Made by a program: the position numbers and the translations under genes | In this document: positions 35,984-49,058 of the stretch, piece after piece | Position numbering within the stretch: position 1 is the stretch's first letter | Layout of the letters: every line of letters starts with the position of its first letter | Assembly: GCA_910890315.1 (NCBI GenBank) | Contig: CAJVGD010000015.1 | Coordinates: forward strand, 434,001-498,000 | DNA length: 64,000 nucleotides | Direction: 5' to 3' | DNA from: Serendipita indica DSM 11827 | Lineage: Eukaryota > Basidiomycota > Agaricomycetes > Sebacinales > Serendipitaceae | The notes under the pieces: generated by a model | The model's database searches: none | The model's input: the letters and a program-made list of their open reading frames with translations, nothing else | Told to the model about the DNA's origin: nothing

Positions 35984-36242
35984 GCATTAACCCCTATAAG
36001 AATGGTACTGGGATATGAAAACGAAGAATGGTCACGATGGCCTCGCTATTATTCAAAGTCTCCACGCTCCCATATCCGTATAACTCGCTCTAGTCTCAAC
36101 ACTCGTCTGCCGAACACTTCCTGTAGCTTACATGGAATACAATAACTTGTACCTTGTCTACGTGACGCCTGTAAACTGAGGAAGCGTAGCCTGGGTAAAG
36201 CTCCGAGTCGATGAAACTGTCTAGTAGTATACATTCTATTTG

Positions 36243-37764
36243 CTATGCGCTAGGGTGAGAGAGCGTCCGACAATCCTCGAGACAGCTCGAAGTAGGTAGG
36301 CTTATCGAATATGGAACATGGCCCGGCGTATCTGCCAGAGCGACCCCTTGTGCGACGTGGAGTACCGAGAGAGTGATCGACTCTTCCATTTCAACCCGGT
36401 TGGGGGGAAGCTGTATTGTTCCACCAAATCCATCCCAAGCAATCGTTGTGTATCCCGTTGCTCGACTGGATGCGACGATGGACTGGCGGAGCGAAAGAAA
36501 GAAGCGGCTGACAACGATACTCCTCAGCGCCATATTGCAAGAGTCTGAAAAGGATTTGAGACTCCATGGACAGAGAAGCCACTGAAAAATGTCAACGCTC
36601 TACGAATGTGCACACGAGAGGACCGTACCACGAGAGAACCCCATAGGCGAAGGAGAATTGCAACCTTGAAGAGAGCTTTAGCATTATTCCCTCCCCTCTA
36701 AGCAGGAACATTCTCACAGCAAAGTACGTCACACCGTCTCGATACAGACGGTCGAGGACAGGCAAGGCGACGCTATTGCCTTCTGAGAGGAGTATTGGTC
36801 TGGAGCGAAGAGCGTGCTTAATAAGAAGAGCAGTGGCGACAACCTCACACGGAAGCTACTTTCCTTTGAGCGCAGGCCTCGAGCGTGGAAATCAACATAC
36901 AGCACAGAGAAAGGTGGAGGCGACCATGAGGGTCGTATTCGGTGGCGGCGTCTGGGTAACACCGCAACCATGATCTAGAGCACCGACACGAGCTATTGAC
37001 TGTGAGCAAGAAAATAAAACAACAGGACCAGCAACGTACGAAGGAGTAGATAAAAGGCTATACAGGTCATGGGGATTTGAAAGAGGACATAGCCAGTAAA
37101 CACCCAGATAACAAGCAACCGTGACCTTTTGCTCCCTTGGTACAAAGCGCACACCCGCATGCAGTGCAGGGCTACATAGTATGGCATGGGCTGGTTGATC
37201 TGACCATGCGAGCAATACGCACCGGTGGAGGATACTGAGACAACTACTCGACATATTACAGCTCCCAAGGTAAAGTATCGACATCTGGAGACACTTAGAG
37301 ACGAACTAGTCGATGAGAAATCCTTACGCCTAGGGAATACATAGTCAGCCAGAGGACAGGTCGAAAAGGGAAGTCAATGATACCAATTTGGAAATGTCCC
37401 CATCAACGGGTTTTGCCCTGGTTGACTCAGATGGGATCAAACCTCAAAGCTCTAAGAACGTACGAAATAGGCCCAGTGGCAGGCCAATTGCGGGTAGATA
37501 TCGCGTCTATAAGCATTATGGCTGCCAAGATGTGCGACTTTGACCAATTACTGACGATGACAAAGATGGTGCGAACTATCCAACCCCCACCAATCTTCCA
37601 GAAGAATAGTCGCTGGACGAATGAGCAACGTTCATCCGACAGCATGTGACACTGACCTCTTCATCAACTGTGAGTAGGTAATCATAATAGTACGCCACGG
37701 CTCCAGCCACCGACACGTATTGAACGATGCGTGATGCCATCGCCGTCGCTATTGCGGAGCTCAT
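36243..37764 (-). CDS. DUF6533 multi-span membrane protein, array copy 1 (subfamily A)
   Basis: The ATG is at 37762-37764. Exons carry QYVSVAGAVAYYYDYLL (DUF6533 N-terminal span), LFFWKIGGGWIVRTIFVIV, RYLPAIGLPLGLF, LHCMRVCALYQ followed by a hydrophobic span, LDRLYRDGVTYFAV, and VVSRFFLSLRQSI with a 70-residue cytoplasmic-type tail. The family is basidiomycete-specific as far as I know, with about seven predicted spans; its function is unknown and receptor-like topology is inference. The tail motif GGTIQLPP groups it with copies 2 and 3. Introns were placed only approximately. Confidence 0.75.
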
Positions 37765-38494
37765 CACAAAGTAAACAGTCCACCTCCTTGCGGGTGACGG
37801 AATTGGCGAGGTTCAAGGTGCAACGAGCATCTGCATAGACTTGTCGCGTAACCTGTTCCACGCTCAAAGGTTGTAATCACAGCTCCGAGTACCTCGGCTG
37901 GCGCGGAGCGCCGTTCGTAATTTGAGTGGGCGGGTGGATGGGCCAAATAGTCCATTCTATCACTTAATTCAGTAACTTGCCTATCCGACGGAGGGTCTAA
38001 TTGCGATCAAGATGCTTACGACGCAGCATTGGCTGCATTGAGAATATAATAATACGCCGCTGACCTCGGACGTACATTGCTATTCTAATAGAACAGCGCA
38101 TTTGCAGGTGCTCGGTGTGACTTGATGGCGCAAGACAGGTCATGGTCGTGGCATGGTCACATCAAAATTAGCGATATCGAATCAAGAGTATGGTTCGCGT
38201 CACCAGGGAGGCTGCACGAGCGTTCCAACCTCAAAGATGTGCAAATATGACCGCTCCCATGGACGTCAGCCTGCTCTAATCCCAGCTAACTTGTTCATTA
38301 AAGCTACTTCCGAACACAATAGAGGCCAAGCATCCAGTCTATCCGAGTCCGAGATTGCTACAGGGAGCTCTATAGTGCCTTGGTTTACCTCCAGCTTTGC
38401 CGCGTAAGCTCGGTGGGCATTCAGATTATTGCGGATCGTTGCGTAAAGCTCATCTATAGCTCGTTTCAATAGTACATGAAAGCGTGTATAATGT
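37765..38494. other. Intergenic region between array copies 1 and 2
   Basis: No supported gene. Short frames on both strands (38153-38469) lack family features. Confidence 0.35.
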
Positions 38495-39987
38495 CTAGTC
38501 TGGGTCAGAGTGTGTACGGCAGAGCTCTAGGCCACTCGGATTGTCTCCGACAGGGCTATCCACCTCGGTCTGCTTGCGATAGATTGTAGACAGCCGTATC
38601 GAGTCACCGTTCATAGAACGCTGTGGTGGGAGCTGTATAGTCCCGCCGAGCCCGTCAATGGCAATGGTTGTGTGCTGGGCGATCCGACTCGACGCCACGA
38701 TCGACTTGCGGAGAGAGAGGAAGAACCGACTGGATACGGTGCTCCTCAGCGCCATATTACAAGAGTCCGAAAAGAATTTAAGACTCCAAGGGCAGACAAA
38801 CCACTTAAGCCCGCTGAGTCACTCGCAAAGACAGGGACGATAAGATCTTACCACTAGGCAACCCCATAGGCGGAGTAAAAATGCAATCTCGACGAAATGA
38901 TCAGCTGCATTAATCTTTTTACCCGGTAATACTTACAACAAAGTATGCTACACCATCACGGTATAATCGGTCAAGGACCGGCAGCGCGGCGCTATTGCCC
39001 TCCGAAACGAGCATCTGCCGGCATTTGAGGGCGTGTTTGACGGTAAGAACAATCACCAGAGTCTCGCATGGAAGCTATCTCGACTTGAGTGTGGATCTTT
39101 GGCCTTGAATCGACGTACGGCGCAAAGGAAGGTCGAGGCGACCATGTGCGCAGTACCGAATGGACGCCTACTAATGATATCGCAGCCATGGTACAGAGAC
39201 CTCACATGGGCTAGAATTACGCTGAGCGCGCATAATTTTATGTAAAGGGAACTTACGCAGGAGCAAATGGAAAGCGACGCAAGACATTGCGACTTGAAAG
39301 AGGACATATCCAGTAAAGACGGCAATCAGTACTCGTCTCACCTTTCTCCTCTCACGATACAAGGTGTACACCCGAAGACAGTACATGCCTTTACTTCGGT
39401 GAGCTAGGCGAATTGACCAAGTTGACCAATACGCACCGGTGGATGATATAGATACAATTACTCGACAGACAGCGTTGCCGAGGGTGATATAACGACACCT
39501 AGAGGGCGTTCATACGTGAAAAAAGACAATGGAGTTCATACGTCTGAAAGGGCGTCAGTACGCGAAAAACAAGTCGCGAGGAAAGCGCGTACTGGGTCTG
39601 ATAAATGTCCCACGAATGGTTTGTCCCTTTTTCAGCGAATAAGTAAGCTATAACCTCGGATCGTGTATTCGTAGGCTTACGAAGTAGACCGAGCGGCAAG
39701 CCAATAGCTGGCAGATATCGCGTCTACAAGCCATTACTTGCGAAACTAGCAGCTTTGCGAATGTACTCACAAGGATAAAGACTATACGGACGATCCAGCT
39801 GCCTCCAATTCGCCAGAAAAGTTGTCGCTAAAGGGACGACATAGTGAGCTAGTGTGGTCCACTTCCGCTTTATGCCCACCTCAGCGTCAATGGTGAGTAT
39901 AAAATCATAATAATATACCACTGCTCCAGAGACGGAGACGTATTGGGTGACGCGCGAGGCCATTGCCGTCGCCATTGCAGCGCTCAT
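38495..39987 (-). CDS. DUF6533 multi-span membrane protein, array copy 2 (subfamily A)
   Basis: Start ATG at 39985-39987. Recognised segments in order: QYVSVSGAVVYYYDFIL, RYLPAIGLPLGLL, YCLRVYTLYRERRK then a hydrophobic span (IAVFTGYVLFQVAMS), SEGNSAALPVLDRLYRDG, and SSRFFLSLRKSIV. The last exon shares TTIAIDGLGGTIQLPP with copies 1 and 3. The copy looks intact. Interruptions of frame between these segments fall where the paralogues also have introns. Confidence 0.75.
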
Positions 39988-40619
39988 ATTAATGCGCCCA
40001 CAGGTGAACAAGCCCAAGCGAGGACTTTATCTAGGAGCTCACGCGACTGATAAAAGACTGAAGAGGTGGAGTCCAAGCCGTGGCTACGGCTGACTATACC
40101 CCGTTTAGGCATAGGCCATACCCATCAGAGACTCAATGTCGTAATGTTGATTCCTGTGCGCTTCGACTGGCGGTTGATATTCGTTCTCAGAAGCTGCCAG
40201 GAGAAGAATTAGCCCCTCCGAATATTGATTTTGTTGACCTTGACGGAGAGTTGAACGGTCAGGGTCTAAACTTTTCTGTATTCGAAGCTGGGTCTATATG
40301 CCGCAAACCCTGGCAAGAATACTTCTCGGTGACAGTAATCGACTCCGGTGTGTTATATGGCGCGGGGCGTAGCGCGGCTGTTCGGGTGGTAACTGCCATC
40401 CCACAAGGTCGCACGCTTTCCAATCGAGACTAGGTCCCATCGAGTGAGTGAGCTGTCCTTGCGGACCTGTGATGGAATCGGCCGGCGAATTCAAGAGACA
40501 ACTGACAGAGAAGCCCAAATCCCAACAAATTGATGCGCTATCTCATGCTCAATCAGAAATGAATACTCTGTGATAGACAGGACTAAGAGTTTCGCCACAA
40601 AAGAGTGGGATCAAGCCAA
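39988..40619. other. Intergenic region between array copies 2 and 3
   Basis: A 117-codon plus-strand frame (40080-40433) is open but has no recognisable domain and no paralogue elsewhere in the array. I do not call it. Confidence 0.3.
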
Positions 40620-42075
40620 TTAGAACTGGTATTTACTCGTAGGAGGGATATCTTTCTTCTTGCTGCTTACAGTCGAGAGCTGCATTGCCTGACCCAGATC
40701 CTCGCTCTCCGCAGGCGGGAGCTCTATGGTTCCACCGAGACCATCAACGGCGATGGTTGTTGTGTATGGAGCTATACGAACGGAATCGGCGATTGACTTG
40801 CGGAGAGAAAGGAAAAAACGGCTGGCGACTATACTCCTCAGCGCCAGGCTACAAGAATCTGCGAAAGGTGCGAGGCTGCTTGGACAGAGAAACCACTAAA
40901 AACGGTAAGCCACAGATCGGAAGTATAGGCGACAGGAGATATACCACAAAGCAACCTGATATGCGGAGCAGAAATGCGACCTGCATGGGAGTTTGAACGA
41001 GGAATTTTCGCACGAACAGATACCTACGCCAAAGTACACGATACCGTCTTTGTAGAGTCGTTTGAGGATGGGCAACGCGGCGCTGTCAGCCCTCGGAGGG
41101 GAGACTCTGTCTAGACAAGACTGCGTGCCTGACAGTCAGAACGATGACTATTGTCTCGCACGGAATCTATTTCACATCAGTGCACCATTCGAGCGTGGAA
41201 TCGACGTACTGCACAGAGATAGCTGGACGCGACGACGAAGGAGGTATAAGATGGGGGTGCGCGGTTGATGATACAAGCACGGTTGACCGGGCCAATGCGG
41301 GCTTAACAGGCGTAAGTCCAGGAGGCTCTCATAGGGAGAATACTGACGCAGGAGCAGAGAAAGTGCGATGGAGGAGAGTACAAACTGGAAGGCGAGATAG
41401 GCGCCAAAACCTGCCATAAGGAGCCGCTGGGGCCCCTTCTTCTGTCGACATAGGGTATGTACTCTGAGGCAAAACATGGCTATCATTCTGTGAGTACAGG
41501 CTCTCAAATAGTAGGAGCGATGCGCACCGGTAGATGCTATGGACACCAATAACCGACATAGAATGTTTCCAAGTAAAACACCACGACATCTATATAGACT
41601 TAGATATGGATGGATTCAAGGGAAGATCCTACGTCTAAAAATAGTTGGTCAGGATTCAATCAAATTTGAGAAGGCGAACCAGGTTTGAGTTAAGCTCAAT
41701 GAACGGATTGAGACCTATGATTGGGGCGGAAATGAGACTCATTCGAGCAATGAGATTTGTCGGCTCACTAAGTAGACCGAGTGGCAGCCCAGCGAGAGGC
41801 GTATATCGTACCTGGTGAAGCCGTACTTAGTCAATGGTAGAGACCTTGGAAAATCACTGACAGCGATAAAGATTGTCCGGACGATCCAACTACCCCCAAT
41901 TTTCCAAAACAGTCGCCACTACAGAAAACAAACTAAGATTAGGACTTGATTCGCATTCTTTACTGACCTCGTCCTCCAAAGTAAGCGTGTAATCGTAGCA
42001 GTATGTGACAGCTGCGGCTACAGAAGTGTATTGGATGACGCGCGAGCTCATCCTCAGCGTTATTGCGAGTTCCAT
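40620..42075 (-). CDS. DUF6533 multi-span membrane protein, array copy 3 (subfamily A)
   Basis: Start ATG at 42073-42075. Segments: QYTSVAAAVTYCYDYTL, LFWKIGGSWIVRTIFIAV, RYTPLAGLPLGLL, MFCLRVHTLCRQKK plus a span (FGAYLAFQFVLSSIALSL), LKRLYKDGIVYFGV, and IVASRFFLSLRKSIAD. The tail again carries GLGGTIELPP and ends PPTSKYQF. The LLSEGNS part before LKRLYKDG has diverged to SPPRADS. Probably intact. Confidence 0.73.
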
Positions 42076-42714
42076 TATGCTAAGAGGAGGGAGTTAGAGT
42101 AAATAATGAGTGCCGTCCGGAGCCCACGGCGGCGCGAGGGATAGATGACGAGGGGCGAGGTGAGGACCAAGAGAGCTGAACGCTGTCTTGAAGGTTACAT
42201 GCCCGTCAGCGGTCAGAACGCAGACTTGGTCATATGTGGAAAGGTGCGAGCACAACGCTTTAGAGGCCGCAATGTCGCATGATGCGGTATGGGCCCGAGC
42301 TGATCGCATGATAGACGGAGCGGCCGCATGAATTTGCTTTTCTTTTGATCCGATTACTAGGATCTTCCTGTCTCGCAGATGAGCCCGTTTGAATATTACG
42401 GTATGTTGTCGATCTATTCCCTTACGTCTCTAGGTTGCTGGACCCTGCTGCGGTCAGCGGTGATGACCGGAGTCGTAAACGACCGTCTATTGCGATAATA
42501 TCTATCAACATCCATTCCCTGTCTCGATTATTCCACCTGCGCTTGCAACGCGAACCCAACTAGTTCTGGTTAGGTCTAAACTCGTCGCACGTCAGAACTT
42601 GGAGTTGGCCTCGCCGAATCAGGAGTCACCTATGTAGGTTTCTTCCATATGAGATACAAAAAAAGACTAGAAAGTTATACACGGTCCGGGTAGATACAGG
42701 GCCGGTCATACTGT
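42076..42714. other. Intergenic region between array copies 3 and 4
   Basis: No gene, repeat or shared promoter motif seen. This is the switch point from subfamily A to subfamily B. Confidence 0.35.
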
Positions 42715-44129
42715 TCATCTAGTCCGCGAGCTCATGTCTTTCGAACTTGTTGGGCCCATATCAGAGAGTCTGATATCCTCAGATGCCCGCGAATCAGGAT
42801 CGCGCGTCCTTGCAAGCGCTACGCTATACGTATCCACAAACTGAGAGCCCTCCAAGGCAGTGGAATGGCGGGTTTCAACGGGTGGTCTGAACACCAATTC
42901 CCGTAGGCCAAGGAAGAACCTAGTTGAGATCACACTGTTCAGACTATAGATCAGAAGGTCGGAAACAAATTTGAAATCCGAGGGTAATGTGAGCCACTGG
43001 AGATAGTGTCAACGGTGGTCTAAAATGACAAGTTTTTTCATTGGACTCACCACGATGGCACCAAAAAGGCGCAATCCAAAGGCGAGCTGATCTCGGACAT
43101 TAGCTACGTCCCCCATCGAATGAACATATCACACCAAAAAATAGATGGCGCCATCTTGATACATGCGTCGTAGAATTGGCATGGCGGCGGATTCGTGGTG
43201 TAATAAACGTTTCTGCTTTGCTCCTCTTGCATGCAGGTAGGTCGCGACCAGAATTACTACCTCGCAGGGGATCTTGCGAGAATTAAGACGGAGTGGTATA
43301 TTTACAAACGGACGTACCATGGATAAGTAGGATCCTATGACCATCTTGTATTGGTCTTTTGGTGGCGGGCCTATTAATACGCAAGTGGTCCTCCCAAATC
43401 TTACGAGAGCTACAGGATCTTCAGTACAGGTAGATATTTTGAATACTCTTACTCATGATGCTCGAGGTAGCTAAGGCTCCCATTACGACCTGGACAGCGA
43501 CGCTCAGATAAAATGACGATAAGATCAGGGCTTTCGCCTTCCATTCTTCGCGATATAATGTGTATATACGAAGACAGAATATTCCTGTAAAAGCTATAAC
43601 TTGATCTTTTAGCGAACAGGAAACCCACCCGTTGAAGATGCCGACATAGTGATCTGAGCCGTAACATTAATCACTTTAGACGCGCGACAGCTATGGATCT
43701 GTCACATTAGCTCGCACGAATAGGGATTTCACATACATCTATTGAGAGATTAGACCGAAAACGTGAGTAGGAGAAGGCGAACCTGATCCGAAAGATGTAA
43801 CCTAAACGGGTTCAATTCAATAAGGCCGATGGAGAGCCCGAGGATGGGGGCGTATCGAGTCTATTCGGCGTATGAGTCTCTCAACCACAAATTGGTCGGA
43901 TGTCGCACAAAAAGAAAGAGATATCTCCCAACTGGTGCACTCCGTGTCGTCCAAAAAAACTGAATCTAGATAGAAGTTGGTGATTAGACGAGTGAATTGA
44001 CTAGTAGACTCAAGTACGAACCTCTGCGGCCAACGTGAGTGCGAAGTCGTACAGATACACGGCTGCTCCGGCTATGGAGACATATTGGATGATCAGCAGC
44101 CTTTCCACGCGAGTTGCTATTGATTCCAT
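42715..44129 (-). CDS. DUF6533 multi-span membrane protein, array copy 4 (subfamily B)
   Basis: Start ATG at 44127-44129 (MESIATRVERL). Segments: QYVSIAGAAVYLYDFAL, IFCLRIYTLYREEWKA, PCEVVILVATYLHARGAKQK, MPILRRMYQDGAIYFLV, and VISTRFFLGLRELV. The subfamily B tail has LEGS.FVDTYS (here ALEGSQFVDTYS). Upstream similarity to the other B copies ends about 60 bp before the ATG, so this copy lacks the palindrome seen there. Confidence 0.75.
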
Positions 44130-44740
44130 GTCGCCAATGCTTGAACTCGCCTCGCTGGTCGTCCGGAGACGGAGAGGTCAAAGCTGAGGGCCAGAGCGGC
44201 CGTCTGGCGTCACGCCTCAGAGTTGCCTCGAGACCACCGAACACGCTGGCGCCGAGAAATGTCCGGAGAGTGGAGCCCTCGACAGGCACTGGGAGAACAG
44301 GGACACGATGAGACAAGTGACCAGCGTTCAGGGAGGAATTCGGACGGTGTGAGGAGTCGAGTGAAAACTCTTCTGGCTCAATCATCCATCTCCAGGGCGG
44401 TAAACGAGTCATTTATCGCGCAAATTCTAGGCAGATATCCACTCGAGCACGTCGTCGCAGGCGTCGGGGATGCTTCGCCACCTGGGAACATGTTGCAACT
44501 TTTCCCTAAATTCATGTTGCTCATAGGTACATAGTATATCGTAACCAATAGGGGTCTAGTAGAACAAACGAGTGAGGCTATCGATGCGAAGCCCTAAGAG
44601 AAAGCCGGAGGGTGCTTCCAAGGGCGTAAAAGGTAGTCGGTAAAGTCTATGCGGTAACGCTTGTAGATTGCATTATAGGCTACAAAATTGAGCAGAGAAG
44701 TTACACACAGTTCGGGTGGACACAGGGATGGTCATATTGT
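44130..44740. other. Intergenic region between array copies 4 and 5
   Basis: The first 60 bp resemble the region before the other subfamily B starts, then similarity stops. No gene called. Confidence 0.35.
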
Positions 44741-46154
44741 TCATGTAGTCAGCGAACAGCCACCTTCCGGGCCTCTTGGCGTTATGAAAGAGAGTCCTAT
44801 ACCGTCTCGTATACTAGGATCGGGGTTGCGCGTCATTGCGACCGGTAAGCTGTACGTATCGACAAAGAGCGAGCCCTCCAAGGTAGTGGGGCACTGCGTT
44901 TGAACAGTGGGTCTATGTACCAGTTGCCGTAGTCCGAGGAAGAATCTAGTCGAAACCACACTGCTCAGACTATAGATGAGAAAGTCGGAAACAAACTTGA
45001 GCTCTGCAGGGCACGCGAGCCACTGGATGTAAAGTTAGCATTGAGAAGCAATATGAAAAGATGTTGATCAGACATACCACGATAGAGCCACCAAGGCGCG
45101 TTCCAAAGGCGATCTGGTCCCAAACGTGAGCTGGCTTCTCCACCCAATGAACCCACTGTACCAGAAGATAGATGGCACCATCTTGATACATACGTCGTAG
45201 AACCGGTAAAGCAGCGGATTCACGACTCAAGAAGTGCTTTTGCTTTGCCTCTATTGCATGCAGATACGTCGCGACGAGAATCACGGTCTCGCACGGGAGC
45301 TTGCGAGTCATAAGAAGAGGTTTTATATTGGCGAGAGAGCGTACCACAGATAAAAAGCATCCCGCGACCAGTATGTGTAAGCCTTTTGGTGGCGGTCGAG
45401 CAAATGCGCAAATGGTCCCGCGAAACTCTATGATGGCTACAAATCTGTCAGTAAAAGTAGAGTGTTCCGAGTTTCCGTACTTATGAAACTCGAAATAGCA
45501 ACGAATCCGAGTGCGACCTGGACGGCGACGGCCAGATAGAACCACGCTAGCATTAGAGCCTTCATCTTCCATTTTTCCCTGTATAGAGTGCATATACGCA
45601 TGCAAAACATTCCTGTAACGGTTAAAATTACTTTCCTGAATGAGCGAGCAGCCCACCTGTCGAAGAGGCTGATATAGCAATCTGAGCCACGATTGTGATT
45701 ACTCTGGAGACCCGACATCTATATGGCTGTCATAACGACTCGGATGCCAGGATTTACACGTACGTCTATGGAGAGATTAGACCGAAAGCACGAACATGGG
45801 ATAACGGACCTGATCGGACAGATGGGCAACGAACGGATTTAAATCAAGAAGACCGGCTGAGAATCCGAGGAGAGGAGAGTACCGAGTCTATTATACCTAT
45901 CAGTTTCAACCACGGGTTAGTGATACAACGCACAAAGAGGAAGAGGTGTCTTCCAACCCATCCAATCCTTGCCCTCCAAAAGAACTGTATCTAGATTCAG
46001 GTTGTTGATTAGAATGTATAACCCGCTAGCGGACTAAAGCACGAACCTCCGCACCAAACGTGAGCGCCAAGTCGTATAAGTATACGACCGCGCCAGCTAT
46101 GGAGACATATTGGACAATTGTCATGATCTCCAGACGCGTGGTCATGGATTCCAT
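44741..46154 (-). CDS. DUF6533 multi-span membrane protein, array copy 5 (subfamily B)
   Basis: Start ATG at 46152-46154 (MESMTTRLEIM). Segments: QYVSIAGAVVYLYDLAL, RYSPLLGFSAGLLDLNP, MFCMRICTLYREKWKMKAL with the span FYLAVAVQVALGFVAIS, CAFARPPPKGLHILVAG, LPCETVILVATYLHAIEAKQ, LPVLRRMYQDGAIYLLV, and VVSTRFFLGLRQLV. The tail carries TLEGSLFVDTYSLP. This is the best preserved subfamily B copy, and its promoter has the palindrome at 46322-46340. Confidence 0.78.
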
Positions 46155-46724
46155 CTTGAGAAACTGTTGGAAACAGGTTCGCTGGTCGATCAGAGGTGGA
46201 GAGGTCTGAGCGTTGTAGCTTATATTGTTCTGGCGAAATTACGAGAGCTATTTATAGGAATCTTCAATTATAGCTGCCGTCTGATCCGTACTGCGCGCCA
46301 GGGGGCCCCAACCTCTCTCAAACACCGACGCCGTCGGCGTCTAGTCTCTCCCAGTTCTAGCGCGGATGGTGACAACAGAGAACCAATGACAGAAGTGTCC
46401 ACTATCTGATCCAGAAGGCTCGCTGGACTCGGCAAAGTCTCAAAAAGCCGCGTTGAGCCGTTCCCAGTCACGGACTCTGACATCTAGCTCTACCGTCCAC
46501 TCACAAGTGATTAGAAACTGAATTACGGTTTAAGTTATCGAGCACATGTCCATTTCACGGACAGCTATCCAGCCGACGCGGTCGTCGTAGGCTGCAAGGA
46601 TGCATCACCACCTGAGTGTGTCTGCACAACTGACTAGATTCCGATAATATTTAGTTATTGGTGCATAATTTACCCGAACCGATATGACGCTACCAGTATA
46701 GCAATATGGAGCAAACGAGCGAGG
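46155..46724. other. Promoter side of array copy 5 and end of copy 6
   Basis: Contains the palindrome at 46322-46340. No gene found in the rest. Confidence 0.4.
46322..46340. promoter_or_regulatory. Palindrome, array copy 5 promoter
   Basis: Arms ACACCGAC and GTCGGCGT around GCC, 168 bp upstream of the copy 5 ATG. The core CCGAC-N3-GTCGG is shared with three other promoters of the same subfamily. It contains CCG-N7-CGG, the everted triplet layout bound by some Zn2Cys6 factors; binding is inferred. Confidence 0.6.
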
Positions 46725-48168
46725 TCATTCGTGGGGATAGTCCGCATATGTCTCTCTCAAACGCTTTCCATGGGGTTTGAGTCTCGATAGACGAGGTAGA
46801 ATATGACGCGACCTTTTCGGCAGAGTGAAGGTGTCGGCCGTTGGCATGGACAACGACCCAGGCAGCGCGGCATTGGCACGCGAGATGGACCCGCGAAGCC
46901 TTAAGAAGAATCTGGAGGACAGGATGCTCGTGAGCGCGTAAATGCCATAGTCGGCAGAGGGCTTGAGGATGGCTGGCGCCTCAAGCCACTGTAAGAGTGG
47001 TCACCAATCCTGAAGAGAGTTCTGACAGATGCACCTACGACTATTGCGCCACACATCCTCAGGCTGACGGCAAGCTAGCCAATGTTAACCCGGCTATATG
47101 CAAGGGCGAGAGTGGTGCTTACTCTAAAGCATGCGGTTCCATCTCGATAAAGTCGTGTGAGGATGGGTAACGTGGCTGAGGCTCCGTCTAGTAAGTGAAG
47201 TCTCTTCGCGCAAACCGAGTGGGCGAGGGTTGCAAGTAGAATAACCATCTCGCATGGCAACTAAAGCTTGTAAGATAAGAAAAAGGGGGCGAGTATGCAT
47301 ACCATAGATAGGTACGAGCCTGCGACAATCTCGTGCAGGTGCCTTATGTCCCCAGTCGTGCCACAACGCCCATTTATGGAACAAGTGAGGGCTGTCTTGC
47401 GATAAACAGTAGAAAAGACACCGTGAACACTTACGAATGAGGAGTCGTAGCGCCATAATTCCCGACGGCTATAGCACTGAAGAAGCCGAAAGCAGTGATG
47501 AATAGAACAACTCGTCGCTCTCTGTGATAGAGCATGCAAATTCTGAGACCAAATATTGCTAGTAAAATGTTAGGCGTCGCGAATGAAGCCCCACATGAAC
47601 GGACCTGTTGTTGACAGGGAAAGCATGAATTGCAGAACAGTAGTGGCGGACCTTGCCAGTTTACATCTACACAAAGGTAAGAAAAGGGAGAATACGGTGC
47701 TCACTGTACTCACACCTATCGGAGAGTCAGCGATGTCATCGCATACGACGGAATCTGCAAACATTACTGGAGATAGGGGACGCAAACGAATCAACGAGTA
47801 GGAGGGGTAAACCGACTGTGGGCAAATATCGCGTCTGGTTGTCTAAATGAGTGCACTCTTCCAGCCGAGGTTGCACGCACGAAGAAGAACACGCGCTTTC
47901 CAACCCATCCACTCGAAGGAGTCCATATCAAGCCAACCTACTCACAGAGTGTCATCCTTGTCAACGCGATGACATTCGATAGAATTACCTCTGACGGAAG
48001 AGTGAGGGCGTAGTCGTACATAAACACAGTTGTGCCAGAAATAGCGGCATATTGGGCAATTCTTTCGTGTGATAGGACGCACCCATGGCCGCTTGACCTT
48101 CGGTGGTGAGGGAGGGGCCAACGATAGTTCCCGTTCCGCATGGTCGTCGGTTCATGCTCACTGTTCAT
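46725..48168 (-). CDS. DUF6533 multi-span membrane protein, array copy 6 (subfamily C), start unclear
   Basis: Segments: QYAAISGTTVFMYDYAL, RYLPTVGLPLLV, MPCEMVILLATLAHSVCAK, LPILTRLYRDGTACFRV, then QWLEAPAILKPSADYGIYAL and ILSSRFFLRLRGSISR; the stop is at 46725-46727. It groups with copies 9, 10 and 11 by the SRFFL.LR.SIS ending and the short tail. The ATG at the place where copy 9 starts is out of frame here; the in-frame ATG at 48166-48168 adds about 25 unrelated residues. The copy may have lost its proper start or use another 5' exon. Confidence 0.65.
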
Positions 48169-49058
48169 TCGCGAGAAGCTATGTGCACTAGAGTCGTCTT
48201 CAACCGTGACATGCGCCGTATATGAAATGCGAATAGTCCGGGTCCGCGCTTTGGATGCCGGACTAGTCCTCATTATGCAGTGTAACCTACTACTCTAGAT
48301 TTGCAGCTGGGGTCGACTCTAGCCTGCTCAAGCATCGACTGCTGTGCCCACTTGGTCGTGCGGGGCACTGTAATCGCGAGTTCCGTATGGATATGTTCAT
48401 ATCCGGTGGTTGTTGTCGGTCCTGAGATCCTATATATTGGTAAGATTGCCGTGTATGGATTGACATTCGGCATAGTCGGGTTCAAGGTTGGTACCCTTGG
48501 GATTGAGGCGAAAAGAGATGCTGACGGCCGATTGTATAGACCCTGTTGTATGTTACTTCTACTAAGCATCAGTCTAGTCTGTTAAATCTGTGCGGAAGAG
48601 CCTCCAGGAATTCATGAAGCTCAGGCGAGTTCATTTCCCATTGGAAAGGAGATGGACTTCATATTTATTGTGGGGGCTCACGTACGGAGGTGCATTTGGG
48701 AGAATTGTGGATTGCTGGAGCGTACTATGGATGAACGGTGATATCTGGAATGGGAGACTGCCATTCTCGGAGTGACTTTAGCCAAAAACTATGCAGATCT
48801 ATCCTTTATCTTAAGTAGTCCACATGAACTTTGGTTGCCAACTTGATCTAATTATGGTTAGGACCAAACTCGTGCACTCGCGTTGTTCTTTCACGGGGCT
48901 CTAAGCCGGCCAATGCGAATAAATAGTATCCAGCGCAAGATTATTTCGTAAAATGCAAGAAAACGAAAGGGAAGTAGTACAGGGTTTGAGTTGGCACAGG
49001 CTTGGACGTAATACTGTTCATCTGCTCCGCGATCAGGCGCCTTTCGAGCACCTTGGCT
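48169..49058. other. Intergenic region with unassigned minus-strand frame
   Basis: A minus-strand frame (48273-48569) and an ATG near 48760 followed by a gtacgt donor could form a small gene, but no family or paralogue supports it. Confidence 0.25.

Noticed and set aside
44970-45680. Single 236-codon minus frame taken as one unspliced gene
   Set aside because: Its first part is out of frame with the family; paralogue comparison shows it is exons and introns of array copy 5.
48301-48585. Hydrophobic plus-strand frame between array copies 6 and 7
   Set aside because: No paralogue, no splice context, and antisense to another open frame; could not be supported.
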